Assembly: GCF_049354825.1 (NCBI RefSeq)
Contig: NZ_CP186480.1
Coordinates: 1,426,001 to 1,490,000, forward strand
Direction: 5' to 3'
Source: Novosphingobium sp049354825
Lineage (GTDB): Bacteria > Pseudomonadota > Alphaproteobacteria > Sphingomonadales > Sphingomonadaceae
DNA: 64,000 nucleotides
Shown: positions 51,711 to 60,770 of the stretch, in pieces
Layout of the letters: each line of letters begins with the position of its first letter
Numbering within the stretch: position 1 is the first letter of the stretch
Notes under the pieces: model-generated
What the model saw: only the letters and a program-made list of their open reading frames with translations
Database searches by the model: none
Told to the model about the DNA's origin: nothing
Made by a program: the position numbers and the translations under genes

Positions 51711-52181
51711 TCAGCCTTCGCTGACGCTGGCCTTGACGATCTTGCCCGGCTCGCGCGGGGGTTCACCCTTGGGCAGCGCGTCGACGTTTTCCATGCCTTC
51801 GACCACGTTGCCCCAGACGGTGTACTGGTTGTCGAGGAAGCGGGCATCGTCGAAGCAGATGAAAAACTGGCTGTTGGCCGAGTTCGGCGCGCTGGTGCGG
51901 GCCATCGAGGCGGTGCCGCGCACGTGCGGCTCGGCGCTGAATTCGGCCTTGAGATCGGGCTTGGACGAGCCGCCCATGCCGGTGCCGTTGGGGCAGCCGC
52001 CCTGCGCCATGAAGCCGGGGATCACGCGGTGGAACTTGACCCCGTCGTAGAAGCCCTCGCTCGCCAGTTCCTTGATCCGCTCGACATGGCCGGGGGCCAG
52101 GTCGGGGCGCAGCTTGATCTTGACGTCCTTGGGCGTGCCGTCGCCGGTGTCGAGGGTAAGGGTCAGGTATTCGTCGGCCAT
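51711..52181 (-). CDS. Cyclophilin-type peptidyl-prolyl cis-trans isomerase
   Basis: The 156-residue cyclophilin core has no signal peptide, so it is cytosolic. Motifs: GFYDGVKFHRVIPGFMAQGGCPNGTGMGG with the catalytic Arg, SAEPHVRGTASMARTSAPNSANSQFFICF and TVWGNVVEGMENVDAL. It is divergent from mgtE and ends in a strong terminator. Confidence 0.95.
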   Translation of the reverse strand: MADEYLTLTLDTGDGTPKDVKIKLRPDLAPGHVERIKELASEGFYDGVKFHRVIPGFMAQGGCPNGTGMGGSSKPDLKAEFSAEPHVRGTASMARTSAPNSANSQFFICFDDARFLDNQYTVWGNVVEGMENVDALPKGEPPREPGKIVKASVSEG

Positions 52182-52289
52182 GGGTCATCTCCTGGAATGC
52201 GGCCGCCGATATAGGGCGCACCGCGCGAATGTCACCCGCTCGCGCGGCGCACGGTTGCATTTGCCGCATCGCCCCCTAGACCGCAGGCA

Positions 52290-53768
52290 ATGGCCGCCGA
52301 ACCGTCCGATCCGCTGCTCGAGAAGGCGCCCGCGCCGGCCGCGGCGGACGTGCGCGACGAGGCACGGGGGGACGCCCGAACCGACGCCCGCTCCGACGCC
52401 CGCTCCGACGAAAGCCTCGATGCCGAGAACCGCCTCAAGCCGGACTACGTGCGCCGCGTGCGCGAGGCGGTGGAGGCAGGCGAGCACGAGGCGGTCTACG
52501 ACCTGGTCGAGCCGCTTCACCCCGCCGACATCGCCGACCTGATCGAGCTGCTCGACAGCGACGAGCGTGCCGCCTTCGTCGACGCCATCAGCGACCTGAT
52601 GGGCGGCGAGGTGATCGCCGAGCTCAACGACCACGTCCGCGAGGAGCTGGTCGAGAGCCTGCCGGCCGAGGCGGTCGCCGACATCGCCGAGCAGCTCGAC
52701 ACCGACGACGCTGTGGCGATGCTCGAGGATCTCGACCGCGAGGACCAGGAAGCGGTCCTTGCCGAGATGGAGCCGGAAGACCGCGCCGCGATCGAAAGCG
52801 CGCTGGCCTATCCGGAGGAATCCGCCGGCCGCCTGATGAGCCGCGACTTCGTCGCGGTGCCCGAGCACATGACCGTCGGCATGCTGATCGACTACTTGCG
52901 CGACGATCACGACCTGGCAACCGAGTTCTGGGAAGTCTTCATCGTCGACGCGCGTTTCATGCCGGTCGGCACCTGCCAGCTGTCATGGGTGCTCACCAGC
53001 CCGCGCCACATCGCGCTGACCGACGTGATGAAGCGCGACCAGACGCTGGTGCCGGTGACGATGGACCAGGAAGAGGTCGCGCTGCGGTTCCAGAAATACG
53101 CGCTGATCTCCGCCGCCGTGGTCGACGAATCGGGCCGCCTGGTCGGCCAGATCACCGTCGACGACGTGGTCCACATCATCCAGGAAGAGGCCGGCGAGGA
53201 CTTCCTGCGGCTGTCCGGCGCGGGCGACGGCGACATCAACGAGCCCTTCGCGCTGACGGTGCGGACGCGGCTGTCGTGGCTGGTCGTCAACCTTGGCACG
53301 GCGCTGCTGGCGGCCTCGGTGGTCGGAGCGTTCCAGGGCATCATCGCCAAGTTCGCGGTGCTGGCGGTGCTGATGCCGATCGTGTCGGGCATGGGCGGCA
53401 ATGCCGGCACCCAGACGCTGGCGGTGGTGGTGCGCGCGCTGGCCACCAACCAGCTGACCAGTTCCAATACCGTCCGCATGATCCTGCGCGAACTTCGCAT
53501 CGCCGCGGTCAACGGCGTGTCGCTGGGGATCCTGATCGGCTCCGCCACCGCGCTGGTGTTCCACAACCCGCTGCTGGGCGGCGTGATCGCCGCGGCGATG
53601 GTGATCAACAACCTGACCGCGGGCCTTGCCGGCATCGCCGTGCCGGTCACTTTGGACCGGCTGAAGATCGATCCGGCGGTTTCGTCGGCGGTGTTCGTGA
53701 CCACGGCGACCGACGTGATGGGCTTCTTCTCGTTCCTCGGCCTCGCCGCGCTGACGGGCGTGCACTGA
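52290..53768 (+). CDS. mgtE: Magnesium transporter MgtE
   Basis: The 492-residue protein has an Asp/Ala/Arg-rich N-terminal tail (repeats of DAR at about 27-40), an MgtE N domain of alpha-helical repeats (about 60-170; HPADIADLIELLDSDER), tandem CBS domains (about 170-300) and a five-helix membrane domain (about 325-492) with VSGMGGNAGTQTLAVVVRAL. The acidic N and CBS domains sense cytosolic magnesium and gate the pore. Its TGA overlaps the ATG of the DUF1489 gene. Confidence 0.95.
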   Translation: MAAEPSDPLLEKAPAPAAADVRDEARGDARTDARSDARSDESLDAENRLKPDYVRRVREAVEAGEHEAVYDLVEPLHPADIADLIELLDSDERAAFVDAISDLMGGEVIAELNDHVREELVESLPAEAVADIAEQLDTDDAVAMLEDLDREDQEAVLAEMEPEDRAAIESALAYPEESAGRLMSRDFVAVPEHMTVGMLIDYLRDDHDLATEFWEVFIVDARFMPVGTCQLSWVLTSPRHIALTDVMKRDQTLVPVTMDQEEVALRFQKYALISAAVVDESGRLVGQITVDDVVHIIQEEAGEDFLRLSGAGDGDINEPFALTVRTRLSWLVVNLGTALLAASVVGAFQGIIAKFAVLAVLMPIVSGMGGNAGTQTLAVVVRALATNQLTSSNTVRMILRELRIAAVNGVSLGILIGSATALVFHNPLLGGVIAAAMVINNLTAGLAGIAVPVTLDRLKIDPAVSSAVFVTTATDVMGFFSFLGLAALTGVH

Positions 53769-54187
53769 TGGCGCTGAGCCTGACCAAGGTCGCTTACGGT
53801 GCGCTGTCGCTCGAGGAGATCACCGGCTGGTTCTCCGCGCGCGGCCCGGTGGCCCGGCTGACCACGCGCTACCTGCCCAAGCGCCATGCCGAGATCGTGA
53901 CGGGGGCGGCCGATCCGGGCGGCAACGGATCGCTGTTCTGGATCTTCAAGCACCAGCTGGTGGCGCGGACCGAGATCCTCGGCTTCGAGGACGCGCCCGA
54001 CGGGCGCACGCATATCCTGATCGACCCGCGGGTGCGGCTGGTGCGTCCGGTGCCGCGCCGCGCCCACCAGGGCTGGCGCTACCTGGCCGAAGCGGACGCC
54101 CCGCGCGATCTCGTCGACGGGGAGGAAGTGGGCGAGGTCCTGCCGCCGCGCGTCGCGGGCGAACTGGCGCGGCTGGGGCTGGTATGA
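53768..54187 (+). CDS. DUF1489-family protein
   Basis: The 139-residue protein opens LSLTKVAYGALSLEEITGWF and continues FWIFKHQLVARTEILGFED and HILIDPRVRLVRPVPRRAHQGWRYL. This matches the alphaproteobacterial DUF1489 family, whose function is unknown. It is translationally coupled to mgtE. Confidence 0.85.
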   Translation: MALSLTKVAYGALSLEEITGWFSARGPVARLTTRYLPKRHAEIVTGAADPGGNGSLFWIFKHQLVARTEILGFEDAPDGRTHILIDPRVRLVRPVPRRAHQGWRYLAEADAPRDLVDGEEVGEVLPPRVAGELARLGLV

Positions 54188-54269
54188 ACCGCTGGGCCGA
54201 AGCGGCGCTTGACGGCGCGCGATCAACGCTTGGTTGGCAGCGCGGTGTACCGCTGGCAGGGATCGGGGC

Positions 54270-55058
54270 ATGAACCCGGCCGAACATTTCGATGCGCTGC
54301 ACGCGCTGGCCGGGCTGCTGGTCGGCCTGCTGGTCGGCATCACAGGGGTCGGCGGCGGGTCGCTGATGACGCCGCTGCTGGTGCTGATGTTCGGCGTGGC
54401 GCCGGCCACCGCGGTCGGGACCGACCTGCTTTATGCCGCCACCACCAAGTCGGTGGGCATGGGCGTGCACGGCTTTCGCAACTCGGTCGACTGGAAGGTC
54501 ATGCGCCGGCTCGCCACCGGCTCTCTGCCCGCCGCGGTGCTGACGCTGATCGCGCTCAACACGTTCATTCACATCGGCAAGAACGCCAGCCACGTGATCC
54601 TGATGGTGCTGGGCTGCCTGCTTCTGGTCACCGCCGCGGGCGTGCTGTTCCAGGACCGCCTGCTCGATTACGGCAAGCGCTACGAACCGATCGATCCGCG
54701 TCATAACTACCTTCCCACCGTGGCGCTGGGCGCGCTGCTGGGTGTGCTGGTGACGATCACCTCGGTCGGCGCGGGCGCGATCGGCGTCACCGTGCTGCTG
54801 ATGATGTACCGCTACCTGCCGGTCAGCCGCATCGTCGGCACCGACATCGCCCACGCGGTGCCTCTGGCCTTCCTGGCCGGAGCCGGCCACTGGCTGCTGG
54901 GCGACGTCGACTTCGTGCTGCTGGGCAACCTGCTGATCGGGTCGATACCGGGCGTAATCGTGGGCAGCCTGGTGTCGAGCCGCGCCCCCGACAAGTGGCT
55001 GCGCCCGGCGCTGGCCGCGGTGCTGACGCTGTCGGGCCTGCGCATCCTGCTTCAGTAA
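54270..55058 (+). CDS. TauE/SafE family anion exporter
   Basis: The 262-residue membrane protein has about 7-8 helices in two similar halves. The first starts LAGLLVGLLVGITGVGGGSLMTPLLVLMFGVAPATAVGTDLLYA and the second LGALLGVLVTITSVGAGAIGVTVLLMMYRYLPVSRIVGTDIAHA. The paired G-x-G-G-G/GAG-type loops and GTD motifs define the family, which exports sulfite, sulfoacetate or similar anions. The ATG at 54270 follows GATCGGGGC. It ends 1 bp before the stop of nudC on the other strand. Confidence 0.92.
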   Translation: MNPAEHFDALHALAGLLVGLLVGITGVGGGSLMTPLLVLMFGVAPATAVGTDLLYAATTKSVGMGVHGFRNSVDWKVMRRLATGSLPAAVLTLIALNTFIHIGKNASHVILMVLGCLLLVTAAGVLFQDRLLDYGKRYEPIDPRHNYLPTVALGALLGVLVTITSVGAGAIGVTVLLMMYRYLPVSRIVGTDIAHAVPLAFLAGAGHWLLGDVDFVLLGNLLIGSIPGVIVGSLVSSRAPDKWLRPALAAVLTLSGLRILLQ

Positions 55059-55059
55059 G

Positions 55060-55947
55060 TCAGCGTGACAGCCACCAGTCCAGCAGGTGATGCGCCACCG
55101 CGTAGGGCGGCGGGGCCAGGAACGCGCCGTCGTCCGCGCCGGTCATCGCATGGGCGACCTCTTCGCGGCTGAACCAGCGCGCATCGTCGAGCTCGGTCGT
55201 GTCGATGACGATCGCCTCGTCGTCGGTCTGGGCGTGGCAGCCGATCATCAGCGATGCCGGGAACGGCCACGGCTGGCTGGCGACATACGTGACGTCGCGG
55301 ACCCGTACGCCGGCTTCCTCCAGCACTTCGCGCGCGACCGCGTCCTCGATCCCCTCGCCCGGCTCGATGAAGCCGGCGAGGGCGGAAAAGCGCCGCGCCG
55401 GGTAGCGCGGCTGGCGGCCCAGCAGCAGGCGGCCGCCGTTCTCGACCAGCATGATGGTGACCGGATCGACGCGGGGGAAATGCTCGGCGGCGCAGGCGGG
55501 ATCGGTGCAGGTGCGCTGCCAGCCGCCCTTGGCGATCCGCGTCGGGTGGCCGCTGCGCGCGCAAAAGCGGTGGCGGGCGTGCCAGTCGACCAGGCTGCGC
55601 GCGCCCGCATAAGTCGCCAGGTCGCGCGCCGCCATTGCCGCCATCGCGCCCCACAGCCGCGGTGACGGCGGGGCGACGCTGCCCGCAAGTTCGGGCGGCA
55701 CCGCGGCAAAGCAGCCGCGCTCATGCTCGTTGGCGTCCGCATCCAGGCCCAGGAACACCAGTTCGTCGGCGTCGCCCGCCTCTGCCAGGGTGCCCCATTC
55801 GAGCCCGCCGTCTGCGCCCAGGACGGGGTCCAGCCCGTCCATCCGCAGCAACCGCGCGCGGTGGTCGGTCAGCACGGCAAGCCGGGCGGGATCGGAGCGG
55901 ACGGGATCGGCGCGGTCCAGCCCGCCGCCGGCAAAGGCGATCGTCAC
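55060..55947 (-). CDS. nudC: NAD(+) diphosphatase (NudC-like Nudix hydrolase)
   Basis: The 295-residue Nudix enzyme splits NADH into NMNH and AMP and can remove NAD caps from RNA. The Nudix box is GFIEPGEGIEDAVAREVLEEAG and the NADH-pyrophosphatase signature SQPWPFPASLM follows. The zinc-ribbon region reads RFCARSGHPT and later RTCTDPAC; one of the four usual cysteines (second of the first CxxC) is Ser, so zinc binding may be altered. The start is GTG 55947, overlapping the stop of the serine hydrolase gene by 4 bp. Confidence 0.92.
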   Translation of the reverse strand: MTIAFAGGGLDRADPVRSDPARLAVLTDHRARLLRMDGLDPVLGADGGLEWGTLAEAGDADELVFLGLDADANEHERGCFAAVPPELAGSVAPPSPRLWGAMAAMAARDLATYAGARSLVDWHARHRFCARSGHPTRIAKGGWQRTCTDPACAAEHFPRVDPVTIMLVENGGRLLLGRQPRYPARRFSALAGFIEPGEGIEDAVAREVLEEAGVRVRDVTYVASQPWPFPASLMIGCHAQTDDEAIVIDTTELDDARWFSREEVAHAMTGADDGAFLAPPPYAVAHHLLDWWLSR

Positions 55948-57233
55948 GCGGCCAGCTTGCCCGCCATCGCCGCCAGGTCGGACCGCACGGCAACCGGGAA
56001 CGCAGCGTGGATCGGGTAGGCGTCGGACGGCATGTACTGGGTGTAGAAGCCGGCGCGGATGCCCCGCTTGAGGTCGGCAAAGGCAATCGTGCCGGCCGCG
56101 CCGCCCCACCCGTAGACGCCGGCGCTTTCGCCCAGGCCGACGCGCCCACCGGCCCCGAAGCCCGATCCGTCGGGACCGGGCACGCCCGCCGGCAGGAGGT
56201 TGGACGTGCCCATCCTGACCGCGCTTTCGCTCATCACCCGGCGCGTGCCGAGTTTGCCGAAGCCGACCAGCATCTGCAGGAAGCGGTCGTAGTCGCGCGG
56301 GCTTGATACCAGCCCCGCGCCGCCGAACGGATAAGGCGGCGGGTCGAGGAAGATCGAATTTCGCGCCGGGTCGAGCGGCAGCAACGCGCCGTCCAGCACG
56401 CCGTAATTGCTGGTCAACCGGTCCTTCAGCGCGGGCGCCACCGCGAACCCGGTCTCGCCCATGCCGCAGGGACCGACGATCCGCTCCATCACGAAGCGGT
56501 CGAACGGCATGCCCGAGACCACCTCGATCACGCGGCCCATCAGGTCGAGCCCGACCGAGTAGGACCACTTCGTCCCCGGCTGGTAGACCAGCGGCATCGC
56601 CGCCAGCGCGTCGGCGAAGGCGGCCAGGCTGGGCAGGACCTTGCCGCCCGACAGGCCCGGTATCGGCAGCCGCGTGGCCGCCGCCGGGACCAGCCCGGCC
56701 GCCATGTAGGCCTGCTGGATCGGGCCCTTCTGGATGATGTGGTAGCCCAGCCCGGCGGTGTGGGTCAGCAGGTTGCGGATCGTGATCGGCGTTTTTGCCG
56801 CCTCGACCTGATCAAGCGGGCCGCCGGCGTCCTTGAGCACCTGCATCGCCTTGAACTTTGGCAGGATGTCGCTGAGCGGCTGGTCGAGCCTGAGCTTGCC
56901 TTCGTCGACCAGGATCATCGCCGCCATGCCGGTGATCGGCTTGGTCATCGAATAGATGCGGAACAGGCTGTCGGCCCCGATCGGGGTCGGCGCGTCGAGC
57001 GACTGGCGGCCGCGCGCCAGGAAGGTCGGCGGCGCCTGGCCAAAGCCGACCGAGGCAACTGCGCCGGCCAGCTTGCCGCCGTCGACATAGTCGGTCAGCA
57101 TTTTTTCGATGGCGGGAAAGGAGGGCGCCGGGGCGGCCAGCGCCCAGCGCGGCGCCGCCATCATCCCCGCGCCGAGCAGGCCCGCGCCCAGCAGCCGGCG
57201 GCGCGACAGCGCGGTAGTCTCGATTGCGATCAT
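55944..57233 (-). CDS. Serine hydrolase of the beta-lactamase class C/esterase family, Tat-exported
   Basis: The 429-residue protein has a twin-arginine signal (LSRRRLLGAGLLGAGMMAAP). The catalytic SxxK is in RIYSMTKPITGMAAM; KWSYSVGLDLMGRVIE supplies the Tyr motif, and YGWGGAAGTIAFAD replaces the KTG box. That pattern is more typical of EstB-like esterases and D-aminopeptidases than of true beta-lactamases. The ATG at 57233 has a GGAGAGG site. It is coupled to nudC downstream. Confidence 0.88.
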   Translation of the reverse strand: MIAIETTALSRRRLLGAGLLGAGMMAAPRWALAAPAPSFPAIEKMLTDYVDGGKLAGAVASVGFGQAPPTFLARGRQSLDAPTPIGADSLFRIYSMTKPITGMAAMILVDEGKLRLDQPLSDILPKFKAMQVLKDAGGPLDQVEAAKTPITIRNLLTHTAGLGYHIIQKGPIQQAYMAAGLVPAAATRLPIPGLSGGKVLPSLAAFADALAAMPLVYQPGTKWSYSVGLDLMGRVIEVVSGMPFDRFVMERIVGPCGMGETGFAVAPALKDRLTSNYGVLDGALLPLDPARNSIFLDPPPYPFGGAGLVSSPRDYDRFLQMLVGFGKLGTRRVMSESAVRMGTSNLLPAGVPGPDGSGFGAGGRVGLGESAGVYGWGGAAGTIAFADLKRGIRAGFYTQYMPSDAYPIHAAFPVAVRSDLAAMAGKLAA

Positions 57234-57334
57234 GACCCTCTCCAAACCCGTTTCAGTGCAGGATGGGCGATGGCCGGCGGGCGGTCAATCGCGGCCACCT
57301 TGCAGCCGCCGCGTGTGTTATCCATATAACGCAC

Positions 57335-57556
57335 ATGCTCAACCTGCTCTCGATCCTGATCGGTCTTTTCGCGCTGCTGCTGGCGATCCCCTCGGTCATC
57401 CCGTTCCTTGGCTGGGGCAACTGGTTCGTGCTGCCCGTGGCGCTGGCGGGCGCCGGGATCGGCGCGCTGTCGCGCTCCAACGGCGGACGCAATTTCTGCC
57501 TGGTCGTGCTGGCGCTGGCGGTGCTTCGGCTGATGCTGGGCCACGGCATCTTCTAG
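57335..57556 (+). CDS. Small two-helix membrane protein
   Basis: The 73-residue protein is mostly hydrophobic: LLSILIGLFALLLAIPSVIPFLGWGNWFVLPVALAGAGIGAL, a short SRSNGGRN loop and VVLALAVLRLMLGHGIF. Two or three membrane segments are likely. Function is unknown. Its stop shares CTAG with the convergent mutY stop. Confidence 0.7.
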   Translation: MLNLLSILIGLFALLLAIPSVIPFLGWGNWFVLPVALAGAGIGALSRSNGGRNFCLVVLALAVLRLMLGHGIF

Positions 57557-58608
57557 GGCTGGCCGCTTTCCGCCAGCGCCCGCTGCGCGGCGCGGGCGAA
57601 CAGCGTCGGCAGTCCGGCCTCGGCCAGCCGCGCGATCGGCCACCATTCGCCGGCCGGGGGATCGGCGATGCCGTCGGCAGTCCTGACCGCCAGCACCAGG
57701 TCGAAATGGGTGAAGCCGTGGCTGACGCTGCCGGCATCGCGCCAGCGCGCCGCCGCGGGCGGCTGTCCGGTACCGTCTGCGCGCGCAGACCAGCCATCGT
57801 CGGGCAAGGCGCGCATGCCGCCCAGCAGCCCGCGCGGCGGCCGCGTGACCAGCAGGACGCTGTCCCCGCGCGTCAGCCACCAGGCGGTACCGCGCCGTTC
57901 GGGGCGGATGCGTTTCGGCGCCTTGACCGGATAGCGCTCCTGCTCGCCCGCGGCGCGCGCCGCGCAGGGGGCGGCCAGCGGGCACAGCAGGCACTTTGGC
58001 GCGCGCGGGGTGCAGATCGCGCTGCCAAGGTCCATCATCGCCTGCGCGAAATCGCCCGGCCGATCCGCCGGGGTCAGGTCCGCCACGTGCCGGCGCAGCA
58101 GCGTGCGAGCGCCGGGCAGCGGCGCGGCAACGGCGTAAAGCCGCGCGGCGACACGCTCGACATTGGCGTCGAGCACGGCGGCCGGCTCGCCGAACGCGAT
58201 CGCCGCGACCGCGGCGGCGGTATAGGCGCCCAGGCCGGGCAGCGCGCGCAGTTCCGCCTCGGTACGCGGAAAGGCGCCGAGCGCCCCGACCACGCGCGCT
58301 GCCGCCACCAGGTTGCGGGCGCGCGAATAGTAACCCAGCCCCGCCCACGCCGCCATGACGTCGGCCTCGTCCGCACTCGCCAGCGCGGCCACCGTCGGCC
58401 AGCGGGCGGTGAAGCGCTCGAAATAGGGAATCACCGCCGCCACCGTGGTCTGCTGCAGCATCACTTCCGACAGCCAGACGCGGTAGGGATCGGGCGGCGG
58501 CGCGCCGGGCGGGCTGCGCCACGGCAGGACGCGTGCGTGGCAATCGTACCAGGCCAGCAGCGTCGCGGTCACGTTGGCGAAAGCGACGGTCTGGCTGCTG
58601 GCGTCCAT
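57553..58608 (-). CDS. mutY: A/G-specific adenine DNA glycosylase
   Basis: The 351-residue base-excision-repair enzyme removes adenine paired with 8-oxoguanine. The catalytic Glu is in SEVMLQQTTV (E48). The helix-hairpin-helix is LPGLGAYTAAAVAAIAFGEPAAVLDANVERV with the catalytic Asp, and the 4Fe-4S ligands are CTPRAPKCLLCPLAAPC. A C-terminal Nudix-like 8-oxoG-recognition domain follows (about 230-345). It diverges from the DUF721 gene by 29 bp. Confidence 0.96.
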   Translation of the reverse strand: MDASSQTVAFANVTATLLAWYDCHARVLPWRSPPGAPPPDPYRVWLSEVMLQQTTVAAVIPYFERFTARWPTVAALASADEADVMAAWAGLGYYSRARNLVAAARVVGALGAFPRTEAELRALPGLGAYTAAAVAAIAFGEPAAVLDANVERVAARLYAVAAPLPGARTLLRRHVADLTPADRPGDFAQAMMDLGSAICTPRAPKCLLCPLAAPCAARAAGEQERYPVKAPKRIRPERRGTAWWLTRGDSVLLVTRPPRGLLGGMRALPDDGWSARADGTGQPPAAARWRDAGSVSHGFTHFDLVLAVRTADGIADPPAGEWWPIARLAEAGLPTLFARAAQRALAESGQP

Positions 58609-58637
58609 CGCGCCGCTATGGCATTGCCCCGCCGGCA

Positions 58638-59204
58638 ATGGAACGGGATCGCACCACCCCCAAGGGCAAGCCGAAGAAGGGCGCCGCCGCACGCCCTTAC
58701 GAGCGGCCGCGCGGCGGCGCGCCGCGCTCCATCGGCGAGCTTATGCCCGACGTCGGCCGCACCGCCTTTCGCCGTTTCGGATTCGTCCAGTCCAGCGTGG
58801 TGACGCGGTGGAGCGAAATCGTCGGCGAGCGTCATGCCCGCGCCTGCCAGCCCGAGGCGATCCGCTTTCCCCCCGGCGAAAAGGCCGAGGGCATCCTGGA
58901 CCTGGTTGTGCTGCCGGCGCACGCGCCGCTGATCGCGCACGTCGTTCCCGAGATCATCGAGCGCGTGAACCGCTTCTTCGGCTACCGCGCGGTTTCGCGG
59001 GTCAAGATCCGGCAAGGCGCGGTTAAGGCGCCGCCTGCTTCTGGCCCGGGTGGAGGAAGGCCGGCCGCGCCGCCGTCGCTGCGCCCGATCCCGATGGAAC
59101 TGGGCGAAAGCCTGCGCGATATCGGCGACCCGGAATTGCGCACGGTGCTGGAATCGCTGGCGCGCAGCATGGGCGTGGCCGCCGAAGGGGAAGACGAACG
59201 ATGA
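58638..59204 (+). CDS. DUF721/DciA-like protein
   Basis: The 188-residue protein has a basic N-terminus and a DUF721 domain (about 30-125; IGELMPDVGRTAFRRFGFVQSSVVTRWSEIVGERHARACQPEAIRF, then VVLPAHAPLIAHVVPEIIERVNRFFGYRAVSRVKIRQG). DciA, in the same family, loads the replicative helicase in bacteria without DnaC. The C-terminal part is a Gly/Pro linker and a helical tail. Its stop overlaps the start of the next gene (ATGA). Confidence 0.88.
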   Translation: MERDRTTPKGKPKKGAAARPYERPRGGAPRSIGELMPDVGRTAFRRFGFVQSSVVTRWSEIVGERHARACQPEAIRFPPGEKAEGILDLVVLPAHAPLIAHVVPEIIERVNRFFGYRAVSRVKIRQGAVKAPPASGPGGGRPAAPPSLRPIPMELGESLRDIGDPELRTVLESLARSMGVAAEGEDER

Positions 59205-59875
59205 AGCCGATCCGATTTGCCGCGCTGGCCCTGGTGGCGGCCTTCTCGCTCGCCGCCGGACCGGCCGCCAACTGGAACACCGTGGTGGCGCGCACGCCCA
59301 CCGGCGCGAACATCCTTGGCAATCCCGCGGCCAAGGTGCTGCTGACCGAATATGCCAGCTACACCTGCCCGCATTGCGCCGATTTCGAGCGCGAGGCCGG
59401 CGGCGCGCTGCGGCTCGCTTACGTGTATCCGGGCAAGATGCGGTGGGAAATCCGCAACTATGTCCGCGATCCGGTCGACCTGGCCTGGGCGATGGCGGCC
59501 AACTGCGGGCCGAAGGAGAAATTCTTTCTCAACAATGCCGCCATCTTCGGCAGCCAGAAGGTGTGGAGCAAGCCGATGACCACCGCCACCGAGGCGCAAT
59601 CGGTCCGCTGGCGCAACCCCGACCTGGCGCAGCGCAACCGCGCCATCGCCGCCGACTTCAAGATCTTCGAGATCATGGCGACGCGCGGCTACGACCGCCA
59701 GACGATGGACCGCTGCCTGACCGACAAGGCGCTGGAAGCGCGCCTGGCCGCGCAGACCGACGCGGCCGATGCCGCCGGCATCGATTCCACCCCCAGCTTC
59801 GCCATCGATGAAGAGGTGCTGGTCGGCACCCACAGCTGGGACTTGCTGGCGCCACAGCTCGCCGCGCGGTTCTGA
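59201..59875 (+). CDS. DsbA-like periplasmic thiol-disulfide protein (first of pair)
   Basis: The 224-residue protein has a signal peptide (PIRFAALALVAAFSLAAGPAA) and a thioredoxin fold with the redox motif TCPHC in TEYASYTCPHCADFE. The cis-Pro is in IDSTPSFAIDEEVLVG. It resembles DsbA/BdbD-type enzymes that form disulfides in exported proteins. It overlaps the DUF721 gene by 4 bp, so they are co-translated. Confidence 0.9.
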   Translation: MKPIRFAALALVAAFSLAAGPAANWNTVVARTPTGANILGNPAAKVLLTEYASYTCPHCADFEREAGGALRLAYVYPGKMRWEIRNYVRDPVDLAWAMAANCGPKEKFFLNNAAIFGSQKVWSKPMTTATEAQSVRWRNPDLAQRNRAIAADFKIFEIMATRGYDRQTMDRCLTDKALEARLAAQTDAADAAGIDSTPSFAIDEEVLVGTHSWDLLAPQLAARF

Positions 59876-59999
59876 GCGCACTGTCCCCGGCAGCAAGCTG
59901 TGGACCGTCGCACCTGCGCGCGCGCAGGCCCTTCAATATCCCCGCAGGACCGGCTAGCCTGCCGGCCATGACCCGTCCCTGACTGGAGCGCGCGATTCC

Positions 60000-60746
60000 A
60001 TGCCCACCAAGTTCCTCATCGCCCCCCTTCTCCTCGCCGTCGCGCTGATTTCCGCGTGCAAGCAGGACGGGCCCGCCGCCACCGGCGCGCCCGGCGGCGC
60101 GCAGACCGCCCCGATCGCGCCACCCGCAGGCAAGGCCTGGGCCGACATGATCGTCAAGACGCCCGAGGGCGGCTACCGGATGGGCAACCCCGACGCGCCG
60201 ATCAAGCTGGTCGAGTTCGGATCGCTGACCTGCCCGCACTGTGCCGAGTTCACCGAGCTGGGCGCCGCCGACATCCGCGACAAGTATGTTGCCAGCGGCC
60301 GCGTTTCCTATGAATTCCGCAACTTCGTGCGTGACCCGCTCGACATTACCGCGACGATGCTGGTGCAATGCGCACCGCCGGAAAGCTTCTTCGCGCTGAC
60401 CGACCAGGTCTTCGCCAACCAGTCGGCCATGTACGACAAGATCCAGGCCGCGGGCGAAGCGGCGCAGAAGGCGATCGGCGAGGGCCCGCCGGCGCAGCGC
60501 TTCATCGGCTATGCCAACCTGGCCGGGCTGACCGACTTCTTCTCGGCGCGCGGGCTGGCCAAGCCACAGGCCGAAGCCTGCCTGTCCAACGTGGCCAAGG
60601 CGCAGGCGTTCGCCGACGCCACCGAAAAGGATGCGGCCACTTACGACATCCAGGGCACGCCCACCTTCCTGCTCAACGGTTCGAAGATCGAGGCCAACAC
60701 CTGGCCCGGCATCAAGGCCGAGCTGGAGCGCGCCGGCGCGCGCTGA
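60000..60746 (+). CDS. DsbA-like lipoprotein (second of pair)
   Basis: The 248-residue protein has a lipoprotein signal with lipobox LISAC, so it is membrane-anchored. The thioredoxin fold has TCPHC in VEFGSLTCPHCAEFT and cis-Pro in IQGTPTFLLNG. It is clearly a paralogue of the preceding protein (shared GNPxAxxxLxEfxSxTCPHC and RNfVRDPxD patterns). smc begins 24 bp downstream. Confidence 0.9.
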   Translation: MPTKFLIAPLLLAVALISACKQDGPAATGAPGGAQTAPIAPPAGKAWADMIVKTPEGGYRMGNPDAPIKLVEFGSLTCPHCAEFTELGAADIRDKYVASGRVSYEFRNFVRDPLDITATMLVQCAPPESFFALTDQVFANQSAMYDKIQAAGEAAQKAIGEGPPAQRFIGYANLAGLTDFFSARGLAKPQAEACLSNVAKAQAFADATEKDAATYDIQGTPTFLLNGSKIEANTWPGIKAELERAGAR

Positions 60747-60770
60747 GGCCGCGCGCGGGGGCGCCATGCC

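Noticed and set aside
55944..57233. A true class C beta-lactamase resistance gene
   Set aside because: SxxK is present, but the KTG box and usual YxN are not convincing; an esterase or peptidase is more likely.
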